Shown piece by piece: positions 6,460 to 14,478 of a DNA stretch of 64,000 nucleotides. Numbering within the stretch: position 1 is the stretch's first letter; every line of letters starts with the position of its first letter. Below the pieces are notes generated by a model. That model had not been told where the DNA came from. It was given only the letters and a program-made list of their open reading frames with translations, and did not search any database. A program made the position numbers and the translations under genes. Origin of the DNA: Stenotrophomonas sp. BIGb0135 (GTDB lineage Bacteria; Pseudomonadota; Gammaproteobacteria; Xanthomonadales; Xanthomonadaceae); NCBI RefSeq assembly GCF_024810105.1, contig NZ_JANUDX010000001.1:806001-870000 (forward strand), given 5' to 3'.

Positions 6460-7578
6460 TTACCGCGGTGCGATGTACCCGCCCGGGACGCCGTTGGGCG
6501 ACAGCACCAGCTGCCATAGCTGCGCGTGCCGGCAGCGGAAACTGGCCATCGACGCGGCCAGGTAGAACCGCCACATGCGCTTGAAGCGCGCGTCGTAGCG
6601 ATTTGGGTCGAGGTCGCCCCAGGCCTGTTCGATGTTCAATCGCCACGCCTGCAGCGTGCGGTCGTAGTCCGGGCCGAAGCTGTGCCAATCCTCCAGCACG
6701 AACAGGCCTTCGTACGCGGTGGTGATCTGCACCGCAGAGGGCAGCATCGAGTTGGGGAAGATGTAGCGGGCGATCCACGGGTCGGTGCGGTGCCGGGAAA
6801 TGTTGCCGCCGATCGAATGCAGCAGGAACAGGCCGTGCGGATGCAGGCAGCGCCGCGCCATCTCGAAATAGCCGCGGTAGTTCTTGTCGCCGACATGCTC
6901 GAACATGCCGACCGAGAAAATCGCGTCGAAGGTTTCTTCGACGTCGTGGTAATCCTGCAGGCGGATCTCGATGGGCAGGCCAGTGCACAACTGGCGTGCG
7001 TAGTCGGCCTGCTCCTGCGAGATGGTGATGCCCACGCCGGACACGCCATAACGCTCGGCGGCGAACTTCAGCGCCTCGCCCCAGCCGCAGCCGATATCCA
7101 GCACGTGCTGGCCCGGGCGCAGGCCGAGTTTGCGGCAGATCAGGTCGAGCTTGGCCTCCTGCGCCGCGTCCAGGTCCACCGCGTCGCGCCAGTAGCCACA
7201 GCTGTAGACCAGGCGCTGGCCGAGCATGGCCTGGTAGAGGTCGTTGCCGAGGTCGTAGTGGCGCCGGCCGACCTCGAAACTGCCGCTGCCGGCCTGCAGG
7301 TTGAACAGACGCGCCTTGAGCCCGTCGGCCAGTTCGCGCCAGCCGTGCACGCGCTCGTCGAGATGGGCCAGCATCAGCTGGTGCAGGAAGCCGTCCAGCG
7401 AGGCGGCATCCCACTGGCCGTCCATGTAGCTTTCGCCCAGGCCGAGCGAGCCCTGGGCGATGACTCGCGCATAGAAACGCGGATCGTGTACGTGGATGTC
7501 GTGGGGCTGGTCACCGTCGACGGTGATGCCGGCCTCGTGCAGCAACAGCGTTACTCGTCGTTGCAGTCCCGCGTCCAC
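6460..7578 (-). CDS. cfa: Cyclopropane-fatty-acyl-phospholipid synthase
   Basis: The 372-residue enzyme transfers a methylene from S-adenosylmethionine to cis double bonds of membrane phospholipid acyl chains, usually in stationary phase or acid stress. The SAM-binding motif VLDIGCGWG is at about residues 159-167, with YSCGYW near 125 (active-site cysteine region) and the family segment GITISQEQ following. Length matches E. coli Cfa (382). Start is GTG at 7578. The gene lies 14 bases after the stop of an upstream lipoprotein gene, so the two may be cotranscribed. Confidence 0.95.
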   Translation of the reverse strand: MDAGLQRRVTLLLHEAGITVDGDQPHDIHVHDPRFYARVIAQGSLGLGESYMDGQWDAASLDGFLHQLMLAHLDERVHGWRELADGLKARLFNLQAGSGSFEVGRRHYDLGNDLYQAMLGQRLVYSCGYWRDAVDLDAAQEAKLDLICRKLGLRPGQHVLDIGCGWGEALKFAAERYGVSGVGITISQEQADYARQLCTGLPIEIRLQDYHDVEETFDAIFSVGMFEHVGDKNYRGYFEMARRCLHPHGLFLLHSIGGNISRHRTDPWIARYIFPNSMLPSAVQITTAYEGLFVLEDWHSFGPDYDRTLQAWRLNIEQAWGDLDPNRYDARFKRMWRFYLAASMASFRCRHAQLWQLVLSPNGVPGGYIAPR

Positions 7579-7592
7579 ACCGCCTCCGTCGA

Positions 7593-8456
7593 TCAGCCCT
7601 GGGCGAACAACCCCGCGTAGGCCGTGCCGACATGCGGTGCCAGCACGCTGGCCGGGACATCCACGGTCTGCGTGCCATCCGAGTACGGCCCGACCTGGTA
7701 CGGCGGGAACACGAAGCGTACCGCGCTGATCTTGCCGTCGGTACCGGTCAGCGGCTGGAACTGGCTGAAGTTGTCCGCGCTGGGCTCGGTGCCGTCGGCG
7801 ATCATCCGGCTGGCACTGCGCAGCGATTCCTGCAACTGGCCCGGGTCCATGTCCTCGCTGCTCAGGCGGGTAGCCACGCGCTCGCGCAGCTGGTCGGCGA
7901 TGTAATCGCTGACCGCCTTCCAGCCCTTGGCGTCGGCCACCAGCTTGTCGGCGGTGAGCATCTGCTGCTGCTCGGGCAACCAGACGAAACGGGCCACCAG
8001 CGGCTCGCCGTGGGCGCCGCCGGTATACCGGCTGCCGTCGGCGCTGACCACCACCAACTGCGGGGTTTCCAGCACCTTCTCGAAGCTCAGCGACAACTCA
8101 TACGGCATGCTCGGCTTGTCGTTGCCCAGGCCGTCGACGGCCTGCTGCAGTTCGCCGCGGGCGGCGCTGGCATAGTCGGCCAGGGCCTTGGCCAACCCCG
8201 GGTAGCGCGCGAGGTCGGTCGGGTAGCTGATCCCGACCACGGCCTGCGGCGTGTTCTCGATGACATCGCGCAGCTCCACCGGCGCCGCCGGGGTGGCCGC
8301 GGTGTCGATGTCGGCCGGCTGCGCCGCGCTGGTAGCGGCGGCAGGTGCGGCGGTGGTGTCGCCTTCGTCGCGCTTGCACCCTGCCAGCAGCACCACGCCC
8401 ACGGCCATAGCCAGGGCGCTGGCGCGCAGCGCGCGACGGTTTACTACGCTGTTCAT
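7593..8456 (-). CDS. Lipoprotein with DUF3298/RsiV-like domain
   Basis: A 287-residue protein with a lipoprotein signal: lipobox LLAGC with the lipidated Cys at residue 27. An Ala/Thr-rich linker follows, then a domain with LSLSFEKVLETPQLVVVSAD, YTGGAHGEP and FVFPPYQVGPYSDGTQTVDV. These are typical of DUF4163/DUF3298 proteins (RsiV, PdaC C-terminus). The ATG at 8456 is chosen because AAGGGGATT precedes it and the signal peptide starts there. Probably anchored in the cell envelope; ligand unknown, possibly lysozyme or peptidoglycan-related as in RsiV. Confidence 0.8.
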   Translation of the reverse strand: MNSVVNRRALRASALAMAVGVVLLAGCKRDEGDTTAAPAAATSAAQPADIDTAATPAAPVELRDVIENTPQAVVGISYPTDLARYPGLAKALADYASAARGELQQAVDGLGNDKPSMPYELSLSFEKVLETPQLVVVSADGSRYTGGAHGEPLVARFVWLPEQQQMLTADKLVADAKGWKAVSDYIADQLRERVATRLSSEDMDPGQLQESLRSASRMIADGTEPSADNFSQFQPLTGTDGKISAVRFVFPPYQVGPYSDGTQTVDVPASVLAPHVGTAYAGLFAQG

Positions 8457-8519
8457 TGCAATCCCCTTGTTGAAACCGGTCATCATGATCGTTCGTCCCT
8501 GAAGCATCGCCGGCCGCAT

Positions 8520-8822
8520 TCATCCGGCCAGCAAATCATCGTATTCCGTGTGCCGCTGCATGAACGCCTCGGCGTACGCACAGGCCGGCACCACTTTGTA
8601 TTTGTGTTCGCGCGCATAGCGCAGGGCCACCTTGGTCAACTCCCCGGCGATGCCCCGCCCGCCGATGGGCTCGGGTACCTCGGTATGGGTGATGACCATC
8701 CGCTTCCGCTTGATCTGGTAATCCAGCAGCGCCAGGTGCCCTTGGATGCGGGCCTGGAACCGGTGGTTGGCCAGATCGTGCTCCACCTCGTACGCCAATC
8801 CGGGCGGGGTGACCGAAGCCAT
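8520..8822 (-). CDS. GNAT-like N-acetyltransferase (NATD1/YidJ type)
   Basis: A 100-residue small acetyltransferase-like protein. The core is RMVITHTEVPEPIGGRGIAG, then ELTKVALRYAREHKYKVVPA, then CAYAEAFMQRHTEYDDLL. The GGRGIAGEL stretch is the acetyl-CoA pyrophosphate-binding motif, and the terminal CxYAxxxxxxHPEYxDL is the signature of this short GNAT family. Start ATG at 8822. Substrate unknown. It lies upstream of the lipoprotein gene on the same strand. Confidence 0.85.
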   Translation of the reverse strand: MASVTPPGLAYEVEHDLANHRFQARIQGHLALLDYQIKRKRMVITHTEVPEPIGGRGIAGELTKVALRYAREHKYKVVPACAYAEAFMQRHTEYDDLLAG

Positions 8823-8980
8823 GGGCGATGTCTCCTGCGGCGACTGACGCGATAGTGCGCAGCATGGCGCCATGATCGCGTGAAGCCTGAACAGGGGCAA
8901 GCAGCGACGCTGCGCGTCACATCCGGCCCTAAAGCTACGGCGATTCAAGCCGATATCGGTAACGGACAGGGCGTGAAAGC

Positions 8981-8996
8981 TGGCACGAGTTTTGCG
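8981..8996 (+). promoter_or_regulatory. Sigma-54 (-24/-12) promoter
   Basis: TGGCACG-AGTT-TTGCG matches the RpoN consensus TGGCACG-N4-TTGCW at all but the last position, with the invariant GG and GC exactly 10 bases apart. It would start transcription near 9008, about 28 bases before a small gene with a perfect Shine-Dalgarno sequence. Confidence 0.7.
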
Positions 8997-9035
8997 ACAC
9001 CTGCCTGCCCGAATCTGCTTTACAAGGAGGTCCAC

Positions 9036-9212
9036 ATGGACAACGCAACCGCCTCCCCGGCCCCGGCCGACGCCGACAGCTCGTTGCTTGAAGGCCTGTT
9101 CCAGCTGGCCGTCAACGGCCAGACCCAAGGCTGGGAGTTCGACCAGATCGACAGCGAAGTGTATGCCCGCCTGCTGAGCGCCTACGGCGCGGAAGGCAAG
9201 AAAGCGGCGTAA
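9036..9212 (+). CDS. Small conserved-looking protein behind a sigma-54 promoter
   Basis: A 58-residue acidic protein (SLLEGLFQLAVNGQTQGWEF, then DQIDSEVYARLLSAYGAEG) with no signal peptide. The start is secure: AAGGAGG lies 6 bases before the ATG at 9036. The 200-base region upstream is divergent from the GNAT gene and holds the RpoN-type promoter. The strong translation signal and regulated promoter indicate a real gene; function unknown. Confidence 0.75.
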   Translation: MDNATASPAPADADSSLLEGLFQLAVNGQTQGWEFDQIDSEVYARLLSAYGAEGKKAA

Positions 9213-9228
9213 CGCGTCGTTTTGCAGT

Positions 9229-9249
9229 GGCACGACCGCCGGTCGTGCC
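9229..9249. repeat. Extragenic hairpin
   Basis: GGCACGACC-GCC-GGTCGTGCC is a perfect palindrome just after the small gene. It may act as a terminator without a T run, or be a member of the local repeat family. Confidence 0.5.
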
Positions 9250-9340
9250 CTGCCCCGGGGGCGGCCGAGGGGCCGTCCGGACTGCGTCACGGCCAGCGGT
9301 CGTGGCCTGCCGTGGGTTGCCGGTGAACCCGGTCCCGGTG

Positions 9341-9364
9341 GGTGGCGACCGTTGGTCGGCACCC
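9341..9364 (+). repeat. SMAG-like repeat
   Basis: GGTGGCGACC-GTT-GGTCGGCACC is a near-perfect hairpin with a degenerate GTAG-like head. It resembles the Stenotrophomonas GTAG repeats whose stem reads CCGACC-GTT-GGTCGG. It lies between the small gene and the rhomboid gene, which end facing each other. Confidence 0.5.
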
Positions 9365-9375
9365 GATGGCCCCGC

Positions 9376-9999
9376 TCACCCCAGCGGACGGAAGCTCGGG
9401 TTGCTCAGCTCGCGCAGGAAGTGATCGAAGATCGCCGGGCGCATCGCCAACATGAAGATCACCCCGAACGCGGCCCCGGCCAGGTGCGCGCTGTGGTTGA
9501 TGCGGTCGCCACCGCGCTTGTCCATCCAGATGCTGTAGCCGACGTAGAACGCGGCATACACGATCGCCGGCGCCGGGATGAAGAACACGAAGATCACGCT
9601 CCACGGACTGAGCAGGATGAAGGCGAACAGCACCGCCGATACCGCCCCCGACGCACCCAGGCTGAGGTAGTTGGGATTCTTCTGGTTCTTCAGGTAGCTG
9701 GGCAGGATCGACACCACCAGCGCGCCGAGATAGAACGCCGGATAGGTGAAGTAACTGCCGGTCAGGGCCAGCATCAGCGATTCGATCTGGCCGCCGAAGA
9801 AGAACAGCGTGATCATGTTGAATGCCAGGTGCGGCAGGTCGGCGTGGATGAACCCGTAGGTCACCAACCGGTCGTACTGGCGATGGCGGTCGATCGCCGG
9901 CGGCCACAGGATCAGGCGGTCGCCGAGGGCGCGGTTCTTGAACGCCATCCACGACACGATGACGGTGATGGCGATCAGCAGCAGGTTGACGGGGGTCAT
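9376..9999 (-). CDS. Rhomboid family intramembrane serine protease
   Basis: A 207-residue protein with six membrane segments. The catalytic dyad is visible: Ser117 in GASG and His172 in HSAHLAG, with the HxxxxH of the L1/TM2 region (H52, H57) and N61. It cuts transmembrane substrates within the inner membrane; the substrate is unknown. I chose ATG at 9999, which starts just before the first membrane helix. It is 8 bases downstream of the peptide-transporter stop and likely cotranscribed. Confidence 0.9.
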   Translation of the reverse strand: MTPVNLLLIAITVIVSWMAFKNRALGDRLILWPPAIDRHRQYDRLVTYGFIHADLPHLAFNMITLFFFGGQIESLMLALTGSYFTYPAFYLGALVVSILPSYLKNQKNPNYLSLGASGAVSAVLFAFILLSPWSVIFVFFIPAPAIVYAAFYVGYSIWMDKRGGDRINHSAHLAGAAFGVIFMLAMRPAIFDHFLRELSNPSFRPLG

Positions 10000-10007
10000 G
10001 TCAGGGC

Positions 10008-11570
10008 TCAGGCCGTACGGTAGTTGTCGACCATACGATAGCGCCTGGCATACCAACCGAAGGCCAACGCCGCCACGAAGGCGAACCCGGCGAAGAAGAA
10101 CATCAGGAACGCCGCCTCACTCAGGCCGGTACTGGCGATCTTGTGGGTCACCGTGTCGTTGCGCACCGCCGCGTTGGACAGCAGCACCCACAGGTTGCCG
10201 ATGGTGGTGGTCAGGTTCCAGAAGCTCATCACCACGCCCTTCATGGCCTGCGGGGCCTGGCTGTAGGCAAACTCCAGGCCGGTGGCCGAGACCAGCACCT
10301 CGCCGAAGGTCAGCAGCGCGTAGGGCAACATCTGCCAGAAGATGGACATGACGTTGCCGCCGTCCATCATCACCTGGATGCCACCGACCACGATCCAGGC
10401 CAGGCCGCTGAAGGCGATACCGGCGGTCATCCGGCGCAGCGCGGTGGGCTCGAAACCGAAGCGGCGCAGCGCCGGGTACAGCACCAGGTTGTTGAACGGG
10501 ATAAGCAGCATCACCAGCAGCGGGTTGAGCGCCTGCATCTGCGAGGCGGTGAACCAGCTCGGCATGGCCATCTGCTGGCCCTGCAGCACCCAGGTGGAAG
10601 CTTTCTGGTCGAACAGCGAGAAGAACGGCGTGGTCAGGGCGAAGATCACCAGCACGCGCAGCACCGAGCGCACGCCCTCGACCGCCTCGGCCGGGTGCAC
10701 GGCGCGGGCGCGATCAAGCTGGATCCAGGTGCCACCGCCGATACCGGCCAACAGCAGCACCAGCGCGATGCACAGGCAGATCACGATGCCGAGGCTGCCG
10801 ACCAAGCCCATCGAGGCCACCGCCAGCACCGCACCGAGGATGGCCAGGGTACGGCCAGGGCGGCCCTTGCCCGGCACCTGCGCCGACAGTGCGGTGCGCA
10901 CCACATTGCCGAACGAATGCGGGTCCTTCGGCGGCAGCGGCACCAGCACGTAACGCTTGCGGCCCAGCCAGAACACGAAGGTGGCCACGAACATCAGGAT
11001 GCCGGGGATGCCGAACGCCCACTGCGGGCCCAGGTTCTTCAGGGCCAGCGGGATCAGCAGGGAGGCGAACAACGAGCCGAAGTTGATGATCCAGTAGAAC
11101 GCGTCGAACACGACCTTGGCCAGGTGCTTGTTGCTCTGGTCGAACTGGTCACCCATGAACGAAGCCACCAGCGGCTTGATGCCACCGGCACCGAGCGCGA
11201 TCAGGCCCAGGCCCAGGAAAAAGCCCTGGCGGCTGTCTTCGAACACGGCCAGGCAGGCGTGGCCGGCGCAGTAGATCAGGCTGAACCAGAGGATGGTGTG
11301 GTACTTGCCGAAGAACTTGTCGGCCAGCCAGCCACCGAGCAGCGGGAAGAAATACACGCCGATCATGAAGCTGTGCATGATGTCCTTGGCCTCGCCGGCA
11401 CGGCCTTCGGCGGTGATCTCCTGCAGCAGCAGCGAGGTGATCAGGAACTGCACCAGGATGTTGCGCATCCCATAGAAACTGAACCGCTCGCAGGCCTCGT
11501 TGCCAATGATGTACGGAATCTGGCGCGGCATCTTTCCCTTGCCTGCGCTGGCGGCTGCGATCGTGCTCAT
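10008..11570 (-). CDS. POT/PTR-family proton-dependent oligopeptide transporter
   Basis: A 520-residue major-facilitator protein that imports di- and tripeptides with protons. The family signs are ERFSFYGMRNIL near residue 28 (the ExxERxxYY-like motif), the conserved FSLIYCAGH region, FYWIINFGSLFASL (the PTR2 signature) and about 14 hydrophobic helices. The ATG at 11570 follows directly from the divergent promoter region shared with the EEP-like gene at 11739. Confidence 0.9.
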   Translation of the reverse strand: MSTIAAASAGKGKMPRQIPYIIGNEACERFSFYGMRNILVQFLITSLLLQEITAEGRAGEAKDIMHSFMIGVYFFPLLGGWLADKFFGKYHTILWFSLIYCAGHACLAVFEDSRQGFFLGLGLIALGAGGIKPLVASFMGDQFDQSNKHLAKVVFDAFYWIINFGSLFASLLIPLALKNLGPQWAFGIPGILMFVATFVFWLGRKRYVLVPLPPKDPHSFGNVVRTALSAQVPGKGRPGRTLAILGAVLAVASMGLVGSLGIVICLCIALVLLLAGIGGGTWIQLDRARAVHPAEAVEGVRSVLRVLVIFALTTPFFSLFDQKASTWVLQGQQMAMPSWFTASQMQALNPLLVMLLIPFNNLVLYPALRRFGFEPTALRRMTAGIAFSGLAWIVVGGIQVMMDGGNVMSIFWQMLPYALLTFGEVLVSATGLEFAYSQAPQAMKGVVMSFWNLTTTIGNLWVLLSNAAVRNDTVTHKIASTGLSEAAFLMFFFAGFAFVAALAFGWYARRYRMVDNYRTA

Positions 11571-11738
11571 CCTATGGGGCTGTCCTGCAAATACGAAAGG
11601 ATGCGAGCTTACCGGAAGGGGCCCCACCGGCGCACGCTGCGGCCCTACGTGACAGCACTCGCCGAACATGGCAGGCGATCGCAACCGATCGCAACGGAAG
11701 TCACGAAGCGTCGACGGCCAAAGCGTAAACTTATCGTT

Positions 11739-12596
11739 ATGCGCATGATTCCCCCTGCTGTTACAGGACGTTGCCCCGGCTGGCTGCTGCTGTTGCTGCT
11801 GGCCACCACGGTCGCACAGGCCCATGCGCGTCAGGACGAGGCCGGCGAGCGGCTGCTCACGGTGGCCACCCTGGAGCTGCCCACCCTGGACGAAGGCCAG
11901 TGGGAGCAGCGCCGCGATCAGGTGCTGCAGATGCTGGAAGCCCTGCAGCCGGACGTGATCGCGGTGCAGCGGGTACTGCAGGCGCAGGGGCGCAACCCGG
12001 CGTGCTGGCTGGCCACCCGGCTGCGCTACAGCTGCGACTTCGTCACCGCCGATCCGCCCAGCCAGCCCTTGCGGCGTGGCAGTGCCATGCTGACCCGGCT
12101 GCCGGTCAGCGAGGACGGCGTTACCCTGCTGCATCCGCCTGGCCAGTACAGCGCGGCGGGGATGCTGCGGGTGAAGCTGAAGGAAGAACTGGTCAACATC
12201 TACGTGGCGCGGCTGCGCCCGGACCCGGACGAGCCGCAGGTGCGCCGCCACCAGGCGAGCGACCTGATGACCTGGATCGGTGCCACCGCCGAAGGCCTGC
12301 CCTCGCTGATCGCCGGCGACTTCTCCGCCGACACCGCCGAACTGGTCAGCAGCGCGCCGGGGTTCCAGCCGGCCCGGCGCAATCCCGGCGAGCGGGTGGA
12401 TCCGCCGTCGGTGGCCGGCAGCGCACGCGGGCATGGCCTGGACGTGCTCTTCCAGGTCAAGCATTTCGACGGGCTCGGCCAGCAGGCTCTCAAGCTGCCG
12501 CCGCCAGACACCGGCGGCACCGAGGCCGGCCCGCTGCGGCTGGGCGTCATGGCCACGCTGCGGCTGCAGTCGCCCGCGCCGGTCAGCGCGCCCTGA
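11739..12596 (+). CDS. Secreted EEP-fold protein lacking catalytic residues
   Basis: A 285-residue protein with a signal peptide (WLLLLLLATTVAQAHA). It aligns along its length with the EEP hydrolase at 24006-24935: TVATLELP versus VTFNLHH, AVQRVLQAQGRNPACWLA versus ALQEVIQKPHVRNQAAWLA, FVTADPPSQPLRRGSAMLTR versus FVSTDPPGRFKRYGNALLTR, IAGDFSAD versus IAGDFNAL. The metal-binding Asn, the Glu of QE, the Asn of GDFN and the C-terminal SDH are all replaced or missing. It should therefore be a non-enzymatic homologue. Start could also be the ATG at 11745. Confidence 0.8.
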   Translation: MRMIPPAVTGRCPGWLLLLLLATTVAQAHARQDEAGERLLTVATLELPTLDEGQWEQRRDQVLQMLEALQPDVIAVQRVLQAQGRNPACWLATRLRYSCDFVTADPPSQPLRRGSAMLTRLPVSEDGVTLLHPPGQYSAAGMLRVKLKEELVNIYVARLRPDPDEPQVRRHQASDLMTWIGATAEGLPSLIAGDFSADTAELVSSAPGFQPARRNPGERVDPPSVAGSARGHGLDVLFQVKHFDGLGQQALKLPPPDTGGTEAGPLRLGVMATLRLQSPAPVSAP

Positions 12597-12647
12597 CCTG
12601 CGGGGCGCGCGTCGGACCACGCTGGCACACACGACGACAGAAACGAC

Positions 12648-12675
12648 GACGGCCAGGCATTGCTGCCTGGCCGTC
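12648..12675. terminator. Hairpin between convergent genes
   Basis: GACGGCCAGGCA and TGCCTGGCCGTC form a 12-bp stem with a 4-base loop, between the ends of the EEP-like gene (plus) and sodA (minus). There is no long T run, so it is a weak or bidirectional terminator. Confidence 0.55.
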
Positions 12676-12699
12676 GGCTTACCTACCCGGCAGGATCGC

Positions 12700-13311
12700 T
12701 CAGGCGATGGCCGCCTGGTAACGACGCTCGACTTCGTTCCAGTCGACCACGTTGAAGAACGCGCCGATGTATTCCGGGCGACGGTTCTGGTACTTCAGGT
12801 AGTAGGCGTGTTCCCACACGTCCAGCGCCAGGATCGGGGTATTGCCGTCCATCAGCGGGCTGTCCTGGTTGGCGCTGCTTTCCACCACGATCTTCTTGTC
12901 CGGGGTCACGCTCAGCCAGGCCCAGCCGCTGCCGAAGCGGGTCAGCGCAGCCTTGGTGAAGGCTTCCTTGAACTTCTCCACGCCGCCCAGCTGCGATTCG
13001 ATCGCCTTGCCGACATCGCCGACCGGGGCGCCGCCGCCGTTGGGCGACATGACCGTCCAGAACAGGCTGTGGTTGGCGTGGCCGCCACCGTTGTTGCGCA
13101 CCGGGCCCTGCAGGTTCTCCGGCAGCGACTTGGTCTTCTTCACCAGCTCTTCGATCGGCAGGTCGGCGTATTCGGTGCCTTCCAGCGCAGCGTTGACGTT
13201 GTTGATGTAGGTCTGGTGGTGCTTGGTGTGATGGATTTCCATCGTGGCCGCGTCGATATGCGGCTCAAGGGCGTCGTAGGCGTAGGACAGCTTGGGGAGG
13301 GTGTAGGCCAT
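12700..13311 (-). CDS. sodA: Superoxide dismutase (Mn/Fe type)
   Basis: A 203-residue enzyme that converts superoxide to hydrogen peroxide and oxygen in the cytoplasm. The metal ligands are His27, His81, Asp164 and His168 (DVWEHAYY). The GGG before HANH and Gln149 in [10 protein letters not shown] are the pattern usual for Mn-dependent enzymes, so I call it sodA; iron or cambialistic use is possible. Start ATG at 13311, with a short spacer preferred over an upstream in-frame ATG at 13332. Confidence 0.93.
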   Translation of the reverse strand: MAYTLPKLSYAYDALEPHIDAATMEIHHTKHHQTYINNVNAALEGTEYADLPIEELVKKTKSLPENLQGPVRNNGGGHANHSLFWTVMSPNGGGAPVGDVGKAIESQLGGVEKFKEAFTKAALTRFGSGWAWLSVTPDKKIVVESSANQDSPLMDGNTPILALDVWEHAYYLKYQNRRPEYIGAFFNVVDWNEVERRYQAAIA

Positions 13312-13557
13312 GTGGTTCTCCTGGTAGCTCACTCACCCGGCGAAGACCGGGCGTTGCGCTGACGATGATGGGGATGGCCGGCAAGCTTACCAAGGGCCAT
13401 GTAAAGGAAACTTGGTCCTGCGCATGCAGCTGTGCAGGCGATGTGATGCAGCGGTGACGGCGACGCTGCCGCGCATCCGCCGCTGTTGCGCTGCGCCTCA
13501 TCGTGGCGAAGGTCGTTGACGCTACAGTAGTGGCCTGTCCCCTGCCCGTCCCTGCCC

Positions 13558-14019
13558 ATGCGCAAGCCCCTGCTGTTGCTGGTCGCCATCGTGCTGCTGA
13601 TCGGCGGCCTGGCCGCGATCAAATTTTCGCAGCGCCCGCCTCCGCCCCAGTTCGCCCCGTCGCTGACCGGCGCCACGCCACCGGCCGCTACGGTCCCGGA
13701 CGACGGCCCCGCGCCTGCGCAGCAGGCCCTGCCGGCGTTCCTGCCGCCCGAAGCCCGGCGCACCATCGCGCTGATCCAGCAGGGCGGCCCGTTCCCGCAC
13801 CGCCAGGACGGCAGCGTGTTCGGCAACCGCGAGCAGCGCCTGCCGCCGCGCCCGCGCGGCTACTACCACGAGTACACCGTCGACACCCCGGGTGCCGGCA
13901 ACCGCGGTGCGCGTCGCATCGTCACCGGTGGCACTCCGCCCACCGGCTGGTTCTACACCGACGACCACTACGAAACCTTCCGCAGTTTTGACGTACCACC
14001 GGCCGGGAGCTGGAAATGA
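13558..14019 (+). CDS. Exported barnase-like guanyl-specific ribonuclease
   Basis: A 153-residue protein with one N-terminal membrane or signal segment (LLLLVAIVLLIGGLAAI), a proline-rich linker (residues 26-65) and a C-terminal microbial RNase domain. The likely catalytic residues are Glu105 (YYHEYTV), Arg119/120 and His137 (TDDHYETF), matching barnase Glu73, Arg87 and His102 in order and spacing. The domain also has the FGNREQRLP element. Its ATG-to-stop is followed by a barstar gene overlapping by 4 bases, which strongly supports nuclease function. Confidence 0.9.
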   Translation: MRKPLLLLVAIVLLIGGLAAIKFSQRPPPPQFAPSLTGATPPAATVPDDGPAPAQQALPAFLPPEARRTIALIQQGGPFPHRQDGSVFGNREQRLPPRPRGYYHEYTVDTPGAGNRGARRIVTGGTPPTGWFYTDDHYETFRSFDVPPAGSWK

Positions 14020-14456
14020 ACCATGATGGATTCGAGTTGGGCCTGCACGACATCAACAATGCCGGCGTGTATGCGATCGGCAATGGCGACGTCGGTCCGT
14101 TGTCGGCGGCGATGCGCGATGCCGGCCTGCGCGTGGTGCAGATCGACCTGGACGGCTGCCAGGACAAGCGCACCCTGCTGATGCGGCTGGCAGCGCGCCT
14201 GGATTTCCCGACCGGCTTCGGGGGCAACTGGGATGCACTCACCGACAACCTGCGCGACCTGGCCTGGTTGCCGGCCAACGGCTATGCGCTGTTCTTCAAC
14301 GATGCCGACGCGCTGCGCGCGCATGCCGGCGCCGACTTCGACACGTTGCTGGAAGTGCTCGACGACGCCAGCGGCTACTGGAGCGAGAGCAACGTGCCGT
14401 TCTGGGCGTTCGTCGCCCTGCAGGATGCAGACACGGAAGCGGGCGCCGAGCCGTAA
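14016..14456 (+). CDS. Barstar-family RNase inhibitor
   Basis: A 146-residue acidic cytoplasmic protein. It has the barstar layout: IDLDGCQDKRTLLMRLAARL, then FPTGFGGNWDALTDNLRDL and the C-terminal beta strand. The FGxNWDALxDxL motif is diagnostic and contains the acidic residues that plug the RNase active site. ATGA overlap with the RNase gene implies translational coupling and balanced expression. It would protect the producer from the RNase before export. Confidence 0.93.
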   Translation: MNHDGFELGLHDINNAGVYAIGNGDVGPLSAAMRDAGLRVVQIDLDGCQDKRTLLMRLAARLDFPTGFGGNWDALTDNLRDLAWLPANGYALFFNDADALRAHAGADFDTLLEVLDDASGYWSESNVPFWAFVALQDADTEAGAEP

Positions 14457-14474
14457 CGCCACGCCATGCGTGGC
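14453..14474 (+). repeat. SMAG-like repeat over the barstar stop codon
   Basis: GTAACGCCACGC-CAT-GCGTGGC is a hairpin with a GTAA head, a variant of the GTAG repeats. The head supplies the TAA stop of the barstar gene (14454-14456). It lies at the junction of convergent genes and may also end transcription. Confidence 0.6.
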
Positions 14475-14478
14475 TGCT

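Noticed and set aside
6324..7414. Upstream extension of the RHS tip A frame across the cfa gene
   Set aside because: The region is fully explained by cfa in another frame of the same strand. RHS similarity starts only at the YAGSNPIINLDPSGL hallmark.
10143..11738. Long plus-strand frame running into the EEP-like gene
   Set aside because: It lies antisense to the peptide transporter and is a composition artefact. The real gene starts at 11739 with its signal peptide.
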